From: Dysidea avara
Taxonomy: Eukaryota; Porifera; Demospongiae; Dictyoceratida; Dysideidae
Assembly: GCF_963678975.1 (NCBI RefSeq)
Contig: NC_089280.1
Location: forward strand, 1,454,501-1,518,500
DNA: 64,000 nt
Direction of reading: 5' to 3'
Within the stretch, counting starts at the first letter, position 1. Each line of letters begins with the position of its first letter. The notes under the pieces were generated by a model, which saw only the letters and a program-made list of their open reading frames with translations, was not told where the DNA came from and did no database searches. The translations under genes and the position numbers were made by a program. This document shows, in pieces, positions 55,401 to 64,000 of this stretch.

Positions 55401-56901
55401 GCTACCTGTACTTACAGATTATACCATAGAGCCCATCTCTATTACACATATGCATTGTTATCTGTATCAACAGTATGCGTTTTGCCAACAGAGTATTTCA
55501 CAAAGTTATATCAATGGTGGAATTGATGTGTAGCATTTTGTTATGCACCGTTCCACTTCAGTCGGACCACACTGAGAACCCAACATCTACAGCTGTAGTG
55601 TCAAGTGCTGCTTCCTCCAGATGTAGCTATACATTTGTTTTGCATATTAATAGAGCACACTGACATATGTAGTGCACCAAGGCATAAAGTACCAAAAGTC
55701 TGTATGCATAAAGCTAACACTTAAGTTGTTTACATTTTGATCACATAATATTCCCAGTATGGGCTTCTTTATATTATGTAATATTTTCACTTTATATATA
55801 GATTTGGGAACTACAACAGATGACGATCAACAGCTACCTGAATTAGAAAACGATGCACTTGGGTCTACAAATGAGAATGGCTCTGAAAGCAATTGTCAGC
55901 CAACTAGGACTTTGAGTAATGCAGATACTGAAGATGAATCAGAGTTTAGCAGCAGCACCAATTTTGATAATGTTTCTTTATCTGCTAGCATCGAAGATAC
56001 TCAGGAGCAACCAGTATGTGTTAATTTTATACAATAGGACCTACAAAATAAGTATTTTTTTAGAATGATGACAATAGCCTTTTTCAGGAGGGTCAGAGTA
56101 CTGCATCACCTTCAGAAAAATGCATCTTCAGTGACAGCGATGATTGTGACAAGGTTTATATGAAATATTCAGTAAGAAATGATGACAATAGCCTTTTTCA
56201 GGAGACTCATGGTACTGCACCACCTTCGGAATCAAGCATCTTTAGTGACAACGATGATTATGACAAAATTTTATATGAAAAATTCGTAAAGAAGTGTCAG
56301 AGGTCTTACAAACTTAAGACGTTTGTGAAGCCTCACTACAAAGGTTTGTATGCATAGTTTGTAGGTGGTTGATACACCAGATTTGTGATTGCTGCAATGA
56401 AATTAAAGTGTACATTCTTGCAAATATCAGTTAGCATACAGTTCACCCAGGTTGTAACAGACACACTGATTATTCTAATCACTAATTCATAGCTATATTT
56501 ATATTAACAGGTACATTGAGAAAGAGGGTCATTAACTCCCCAAGAAATAGAACTATTATAAGAAAAGGTAAGTTTGCATCGCCAATATTAGTAGCTTTAT
56601 TTGTAATAATCATGTTGGTACATTTAATATAATAACTATCACTAGATTGCATAATGTGCACACTTTCCTTGTAGAACGTGTTCCTCTTGTGTCAGCCAAA
56701 CAATCAAGCAAAAGTTTGATAAAGCCTACCCTGGTTCCAGATACATGTGGTGCAACAACTTGTATTATTTCCAATTCAACAGCCAAAAAAATCGACTGGG
56801 TGAAATGCCAAAAGTGCAAGAAATGGATACATTTATTTTGTATCAATCTTATGGTCAAGAATTTACCCAAAGTTTTTTTTTGCAATAACTGCAATGAATA
56901 A
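49412..56901 (+). CDS. P-loop ATPase (AAA/helicase-like) with C-terminal PHD-type finger (13 exons, 824 codons, one in-frame TAG)
   Basis: Exons: 49412-49475, 49578-49722, 50345-50632, 51764-52008, 52060-52182, 52662-52812, 52871-53144, 53202-53366, 54274-54517, 55802-56013, 56064-56343, 56511-56567 and 56675-56901. All introns are GT-AG and the frame closes exactly. Walker A is TSCGTGKTTAL, split by the exon 4/5 junction, with Ser where the first Gly is usual. PIGLDDV may be Walker B, SIIVTSNEAF sensor 1 and NTQRIIHVPF an arginine finger. This arrangement recalls DUF927/SF3-like ATPases; that assignment is tentative. An acidic linker with a tandem peptide duplication leads to a zinc finger (CGATTC, VKCQKCKKWIHLFC, FFCNNC), PHD-like, which would bind histone tails. 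An in-frame TAG at 51957-51959 (codon 231) lies in exon 4. Using the donor GTAGTG at 51919 instead removes the TAG and most of the P-loop while keeping phase 1. Head-to-head with the KDZ-like gene. Confidence 0.75.
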
Positions 56902-57229
56902 TAATTAATCTGAATTAAACTGATGCAATATTTTGTGTGATTTAATGCTCTTTTATCCCTGCACAATCCAATCTTGTGAAATTAATAATAATAAATGAAT
57001 AGTTGAACTGTTTATAACGTATGTAGATAAGTTTAGTGTGAGTTTTAACTTAACTGCTGCTGCATATATATATTACACAGCCTAACAACGTCAGCCTTAT
57101 AGCCTGAAAATACTCACATAGGCTTAATGTATTACATCTCCTGCTCTGTATATGCTATAATAAGTCTGAGTATACACAAGTGGTACAAATTATGGGGTTC
57201 TTATGATCAAATTAAACTTTAAAGATATA

Positions 57230-57675
57230 AAAAGTAGAAATTTGATTGGAAGTTACCCAGTTACATGGTTACCACATATGATACTACTTATTAAACCTAT
57301 TCTGTTCTGACGTACATGGTATACAACTTATATCTATAGTTTGGCTTGTTACTTTTCTGTTTCTCTATAAAATTAATGGTGAAATTTGGTTGAGAGTTAC
57401 CCAGTTACATATTATCCACTTCTCAAATCTATTCTAATCTAACGTGCATGATATACAACTTGCATTTTATATCGGCTGGTTACATTTGTGTTACTCTGTA
57501 AATGCTGAAATTTGGCTAGGAGTTACCCATTTACATGGTTACCAAATTTGATGCAACTTGTCAAATCCATTCTACTCTCATGTGCATGGTATACAACTTA
57601 CAACTTTTTAGGCTGGTTACTTTTCTGTTACTCGGTAAATAGTGAAATTTGGCTGGGAGTTACCCAGTTACATGG
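57230..57675 (+). repeat. 136-bp satellite, right array, inner diverged units
   Basis: Three to four degenerate units (GTTACCCAGTTACATGGTTA, GTATACAACTTA, TTTCTGTT) lie in plus orientation, opposite to the left array. They are the inner edge of the array, cut by the GGGGCGGATCC element at 57676. Confidence 0.9.
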
Positions 57676-59402
57676 CAGGGGCGGATCCAGAATTTTCCAA
57701 AGGGAGGGGCTAAGCTGGAAGAGGATATACATATTGGTAGCTAGGTAGCTCAAGAAGTATTGGTGTCATAAGAACATTAGTGTGTGAAGCCCACTAGCAT
57801 GCGAAGCATGCCAAACTAGGGGGGTCTGGGGCATGCCCCCAACTAGGAAAATTTTGAAATTTAGGATATTTATATTGAATCTGGGAGTGTTTTCAGGACT
57901 TTTTAGCATGTGATTTTCAAGGCTGATCCAACCATTAGCATCACAATATTCTAGCTAGTTACATAATAAACACACGCTGATAGTTACCACTATTTAATGG
58001 ATCAGCTGCCTTGGTAATTATAATAAAATGTGTAAGGTGCAAGGGTAAACAGCAACCTGGTGATAAAGAGTGATCCATCAAAGTTACCCATACAGCAGAT
58101 TGCCAATAGACTGTACACAGCTATGTGAACAGATTCAGGAAGCGGAGGCTCTGAGCTTGTTTTCTCCTATTGGTTTTTATAGCTACTAGGAGGATGGGAC
58201 CTACATCTACACTGACCAACTAATATCTTACAAAAACTTCCCTCTATATGCTAGCTGAAAAGTAGAATGATTACAATTATGGGTTTGATGTCAGTTGGTT
58301 TTTTTCATCAAGGTCTGTTGTAATATCATCAGTCATCAATACCCTCTAATGTTAATCCCAGGCCCGTACACAGGATTCTCAAAAGGGGGGTTATAAATTG
58401 AATTGGTAGGCAATCGAGGTCAGACACTGAGAAATGTCTAATATTCATTGTCATGAAAGTAGCCACATTCTACAAGATGATGGCCTTTATGGGTTATTTC
58501 AAGCAAATTTCCATTAGTTAGTACTTTGTAGCCAAGTAGCTACTTGTAATCAGCACTAGAAAGCATATGTCAAATGTACCTTTAAATAAAAAAATATAAG
58601 TACTGTTATAAAATAGGAACCCCCTTGAACACCCCTGCATGCCTGAATCCAATGCCTCATGCCTGAATCCTGAATCTGATACAGGCCTGAATCCAACCTT
58701 GCCCAGGAAAAAGACTAGAACTATATCATGACTGCTAACGTTATGTGCAACACTGCATTCTTCTGTGCTGCGTCTTGTTTTGCTTAAAGCAGTTAGCTAC
58801 AAGCTTTGTGAAGTTGGGTGCAACTAAACTGATATTCCGTGCAGATATAATCCACTTCATGATGTAATCACACCTAGAATAGAGGGTATAGAATGGTTGG
58901 GTGAATAGGCCATGGCTAGTCTACTTATCAGATTGTTGGCCATACATGTGGTACAGCCAGCTTGGCAAGATGGCTGAGTTGCTGAATACTGTTAACAAAA
59001 TCACACTTTGAAAACATCATTATAAGTCACATAAATAAACAAGAGCTAAATATTTTAGTTAAGACTTACCTCTTATTCATAGCGGAAAATACCTGCCAAT
59101 TGACCATCTAAAGGCATTAAAGCAAAACCCACAATACAAAGTTTTGTAGCTACGGAATTGCAACCCACAATTGAAATTATTTTCTGGAGGGCCTGGGGAA
59201 CAAAGGATAAACTTCTTCTACAATGATATTAACCAATAGGTATAGTATATAGACATTAATAATGTTGTTAGTATTTTTTGTTTCTTAAATTAAGTTTGCT
59301 TTTGACTAACATAGAGGGTTTTGGCTATAATATAACTAAGTACTAGTCAATACTGGAAGGGGGAGGCTTCAGCCCCCCCCCCCCCCCCCCCATCCGCCCC
59401 TG
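57676..59402. mobile_element. GGGGCGGATCC-family element inserted in the satellite, 5-bp TSD CATGG
   Basis: It begins CAGGGGCGGATCCAG and ends CATCCGCCCCTG after a run of about 19 C. CATGG is duplicated at 57671-57675 and 59403-59407, and the satellite consensus TTACATGGTTACC supplies the empty site. The 1727-bp interior shows no transposase frame and may contain nested pieces (GGCCCGTACACAGGATTC near 58362). Confidence 0.85.
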
Positions 59403-62400
59403 CATGGTTACCACATATGATACAACTTGTCAAATCTATTCTACTCTCATGTGCATGGTATACAACTTACATCTTTTAAGCTGGTTACTTTTCTGTTACT
59501 CTGTAAATAGCAAAATTTGGCTGGGAGTTACCCAGTTACATGGTTACCACATATGATGCTACTTGTCAAATCCTTTCTACACTCACATCCATGGTATACA
59601 ACTTGCATCTTTTAAGCTGGTTACTTTTCTGTTACTATGTAAATGGTGAAATTTGGCTGGAGGTTACCCAGTTACATGGTTACCACATATGATGCTACTT
59701 GTCAAATCCATTCTACCATCTCGTGCATAGTATACAACTTGCATCTTTTGAGCTGGTTACTTTTCTGTTACTCTGTAAATGGTGAAATTTGGCTTGAGGT
59801 TACCCAGTTACATGGTTACCACATATGATGCTACTTGTCAAATCCATTCTACACTCACATGCATGGTATACAACTTGTATCTTTTAAGCTGGTTACTTTT
59901 CTGTTACTCTGTAAATGGTGAAATTTGGCTGGAGGTTACCCAGTTACATGGTTACCACATATGAAGCTACTTGTCAAATCCATTCTACCGTCACGTGCAT
60001 GGTATACAACTTGTATCTTTATTTCAGCTGGTTACTTTTCTGTTACTCTGTAAATGGTGAAATTTGGCTGACCCTCACATGCATGGTATACAACTTGTAT
60101 CTTTATTTCAGCTGGTTACTTTTCTGTTACTCTGTAAATGGTGAAATTTGGCTGGGAATTACACAGTTACATGGTTACCACATATGATGCTACTTGTCAA
60201 ATCCATTCTACCCTCACGTACATTGTATACAACTTGCATCTTTTAAGCTGGTTACTTTTCTGTTACTCTGTAAATGGTGAAATTTGGCTTGAGGTTACCC
60301 AGTTACATGATTACCACATATGATGCTACTTGTCAAATCCATTCTACCCTCACGTGCATTGTATACAACTTGCATATTTTAAGCAGGTTTCTTTTCTGTT
60401 ACTCTGTAAATGATGAAATTTGGCTGGGAGTTACCCAGTTACATGGTTACCACATATGATGCTACTTGTCAAATCCTTTCTACACTCACATGCATGGTAT
60501 ACAACTTACATCTTTATTTCAGCTGGTTACTTTTCTGTTACTCTAGAAATAATGAAATTTGGCTGAGAGTTACCCAGTTACATGGTTACCACATATGAAG
60601 CTACTTGTCAAATCCATTCTACCATCTCGTGCATAGTATACAACTTGCATCTTTTAAGCTGGTTACTTTTCTGTTACTCTGTAAATGGTGAAATTTGGCT
60701 TGAGGTTACCCAGTTACATGGTTACCACATATGATGCTACTTGTCAAATCCATTCTACACTCACATGCATGTTATACAACTTGCATCTTTTAAGCTGGTT
60801 ACTTTTCTGTTACTCTGTAAATGGTGAAATTTGGCTTGAGGTTACCCAGTTACATGGTTACCTCATATGATGCTACTTGTCAAATCCATTCTACCATCTC
60901 ATGCATAGTATACAACTTGCATCTTTTAAGCTGGTTACTTTTCTGTTACTCTGTAAATGGTGAAATTTGGCTGGGAGTTACCCAGTTACATGGTTACCAC
61001 ATATGATGCTACTTGTCAAATCCTTTCTACACTCACATCCATGGTATACAACTTGCATCTTTTAAGCTGGTTACTTTTCTGTTACTATGTAAATGGTGAA
61101 ATTTGGCTGGAGGTTACCCAGTTACATGGTTACCACATATGATGCTACTTGTCAAATCCGTTCTACCATCTCGTGCATAGTATACAACTTGCATCTTTAT
61201 TTTGGCTAGTTAAATTTCTGTTACTCTGTAAATGGTGAAATTTGGCTGGAGGTTACCCAGTTACATGGTTACCACATATGATGCTACTTGTCAAATCCAT
61301 TCTACCATCTCGTGCATAGTATACAACTTGCATCTTTTAAGCTGGTTACTTTTCTGTTACTCTGTAAATGGTGAAATTTGGCTGGGAGTTACCCAGTTAC
61401 ATGGTTACCACATATGATGCTACTTGTCAAATCCTTTCTACACTCACATCCATGGTATACAACTTGCATCTTTTAAGCTGGTTACTTTTCTGTTACTATG
61501 TAAATGGTGAAATTTGGCTGGAGGTTACCCAGTTACATGGTTACCACATATGATGCTACTTGTCAAATCCATTCTACCATCTCGTGCATAGTATACAACT
61601 TGCATCTTTTGAGCTGGTTACTTTTCTGTTACTCTGTAAATGGTGAAATTTGGCTTGAGGTTACCCAGTTACATGGTTACCACATATGATGCTACTTGTC
61701 AAATCCATTCTACACTCACATGCATGGTATACAACTTGTATCTTTTAAGCTGGTTACTTTTCTGTTACTCTGTAAATGGTGAAATTTGGCTGGAGGTTAC
61801 CCAGTTACATGGTTACCACATATGATGCTACTTGTCAAATCCATTCTACCGTCACGTGCATGGTATACAACTTGTATCTTTATTTCAGCTGGTTACTTTT
61901 CTGTTACTCTGTAAATGATGAAATTTGGCTGAGAATTACCCAGTTACATGGTTACCTCATATGATGCTACTTGTCAAATCCATTCTACCCTCAAGTACAT
62001 TGTATACAACATGCATCTTTTAAGCTGGTTACTTTTCTGTTACTCTGTAAATGGTGAAATTTGGCTGGAGGTTACCCAGTTACATGGTTACCACATATGA
62101 TGCTACTTGTCAAATCCATTCTACCTTCACGTGCATGGTATACAACTTGTATCTTTTCAGCTGGTTACTTTTCTGTTACTCTGTAAATGGTGAAATTTGG
62201 CTGGAGGTTACCCAGTTACATGGTTACCACATATGATGCTACTTGCCAAATCCATTCTACCATCTCGTGCATAGTATACAACTTGCATCTTTTGAGCTGG
62301 TTACTTTTCTGTTACTCTGTAAATGGTGAAATTTGGCTGGAGGTTACCCAGTTACATGGTTACCACATATGATGCTACTTGTCAAATCCATTCTACCATC

Positions 62401-64000
62401 TCGTGCATAGTATACAACTTGCATCTTTTAAGCTGGTTACTTTCTGTTACTCTGTAAATGGTGAAATTTGGCTTGAGGTTACCCAGTTACATGGTTACCA
62501 CATATGATGCTACTTGTCAAATCCTTTCTACACTCACATCCATGGTATACAACTTGCATCTTTTAAGCTGGTTACTTTTCTGTTACTATGTAAATGGTGA
62601 AATTTGGCTGGAGGTTACCCAGTTACATGGTTACCACATATGATGCTACTTGTCAAATCCGTTCTACCATCTCGTGCATAGTATACAACTTGCATCTTTA
62701 TTTTGGCTAGTTAAATTTCTGTTACTCTGTAAATGGTGAAATTTGGCTGGAGGTTACCCAGTTACATGGTTACCACATATGATGCTACTTGTCAAATCCA
62801 TTCTACCATCTCGTGCATAGTATACAACTTGCATCTTTTAAGCTGGTTACTTTTCTGTTACTCTGTAAATGGTGAAATTTGGCTGGGAGTTACCCAGTTA
62901 CATGGTTACCACATATGATGCTACTTGTCAAATCCTTTCTACACTCACATCCATGGTATACAACTTGCATCTTTTAAGCTGGTTACTTTTCTGTTACTAT
63001 GTAAATGGTGAAATTTGGCTGGAGGTTACCCAGTTACATGGTTACCACATATGATGCTACTTGTCAAATCCATTCTACCATCTCGTGCATAGTATACAAC
63101 TTGCATCTTTTGAGCTGGTTACTTTTCTGTTACTCTGTAAATGGTGAAATTTGGCTTGAGGTTACCCAGTTACATGGTTACCACATATGATGCTACTTGT
63201 CAAATCCATTCTACACTCACATGCATGGTATACAACTTGTATCTTTTAAGCTGGTTACTTTTCTGTTACTCTGTAAATGGTGAAATTTGGCTTGAGGTTA
63301 CCCAGTTACATGGTTACCACATATGATGCTACTTGTCAAATCCATTCTACCGTCACGTGCATGGTATACAACTTGTATCTTTATTTCAGCTGGTTACTTT
63401 TCTGTTACTCTGTAAATGATGAAATTTGGCTGAGAATTACCCAGTTACATGGTTACCTCATATGATGCTACTTGTCAAATCCATTCTACCCTCAAGTACA
63501 TTGTATACAACATGCATCTTTTAAGCTGGTTACTTTTCTGTTACTCTGTAAATGGTGAAATTTGGCTGGAGGTTACCCAGTTACATGGTTACCACATATG
63601 ATGCTACTTGTCAAATCCATTCTACCTTCACGTGCATGGTATACAACTTGTATCTTTTCAGCTGGTTACTTTTCTGTTACTCTGTAAATGGTGAAATTTG
63701 GCTGGAGGTTACCCAGTTACATGGTTACCACATATGATGCTACTTGCCAAATCCATTCTACCATCTCGTGCATAGTATACAACTTGCATCTTTTGAGCTG
63801 GTTACTTTTCTGTTACTCTGTAAATGGTGAAATTTGGCTGGAGGTTACCCAGTTACATGGTTACCACATATGATGCTACTTGTCAAATCCATTCTACCAT
63901 CTCGTGCATAGTATACAACTTGCATCTTTTAAGCTGGTTACTTTCTGTTACTCTGTAAATGGTGAAATTTGGCTTGAGGTTACCCAGTTACATGGTTACC
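59403..64000 (+). repeat. 136-bp satellite, right array with 1501-bp higher-order repeat
   Basis: More than 30 units follow in plus orientation and the array runs off the window. Units at 61232, 61368, 61504, 61640, 61776, 62051 and 62187 recur 1501 bp later (62733, 62869, 63005, 63141, 63277, 63552, 63688) in the same order and nearly identical, so a block of 11 units was duplicated recently. Units at 59643-59915 match 61504-61776 at a spacing of 1861 bp. A short internal duplication (TTTCAGCTGGTTACTTTTC) occurs at 60020-60130. Each unit yields an overlapping 61-codon frame that is not a gene. Confidence 0.95.

Noticed and set aside
59643-63873. About twenty similar 61-codon plus-strand frames beginning MVKFGWRLPSYMVTTYD, and mirror ones at 31.0-32.2 kb
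   Set aside because: They recur every 136 bp and overlap each other by about 50 bases in different frames, with no splice or promoter signal; they are by-products of the satellite unit.
1-64000. LTR, retrovirus-like or Polinton elements
   Set aside because: No long direct terminal repeats, integrase, protease, capsid or envelope-like frames were seen; the reverse-transcriptase pieces all look like LINEs.
1-64000. tRNA, rRNA or other structured RNA genes
   Set aside because: Scanning for B-box-like GGTTCRANYCC with a paired acceptor stem gave no convincing candidate by eye.

Overview
The window is AT-rich animal DNA: spliced genes with GT-AG introns (many of 40-150 bases, some of several kilobases), dense small inverted-repeat transposons, several LINE lineages and a young-looking satellite. 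The repeat content and the lineage-restricted gene families suggest an early-branching metazoan, most likely a demosponge. This is an inference; no species marker was seen.

0-14 kb: the 3' end of a lysine-rich protein gene, then a TPR-protein gene. A roughly 1 kb piece covering the last intron and exon of the first gene and the first three recognised TPR exons is present twice (588-1787 and 6997-8082). The second copy runs into a TPR gene that can be followed to its stop at 13840 across 8 exons, with one in-frame TAA. The 5 kb between the copies is a stack of transposons: mariner-type, hAT, foldback, MULE and PIF/Harbinger MITEs, several with clear target-site duplications (TSDs).

14-30 kb: repeats only. 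It holds further hAT, MULE and Harbinger MITEs, a nearly complete CR1/Jockey-type LINE (about 19.4-23.37 kb), the 3' part of a LINE with a restriction-like endonuclease (minus strand), a roughly 1.8 kb palindrome carrying a reverse-transcriptase scrap in each arm, and LINE remnants nested in one another.

30.5-32.6 kb and 57.2-64 kb: the same satellite with a unit of about 136 bp, in opposite orientations. It brackets a gene island at 35.1-56.9 kb. The right array has a higher-order period of 1501 bp and runs off the window.

35-57 kb: two long multi-exon genes start head to head 154 bp apart. The minus-strand gene (11 exons, 696 aa, frame closes exactly) has the cysteine clusters and acidic residues of KDZ-transposase-associated proteins (CxC5/CxC6-like). 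The plus-strand gene (13 exons, 824 codons) encodes an AAA/helicase-like P-loop ATPase with a C-terminal PHD-type zinc finger, and has one in-frame TAG beside the P-loop. A transposase-like gene paired with an ATPase-PHD gene inside inverted satellite arrays is the most interesting feature: it could be a very large transposon or a domesticated derivative. No retrovirus-like, LTR or Polinton element, CRISPR array or tRNA gene was seen.
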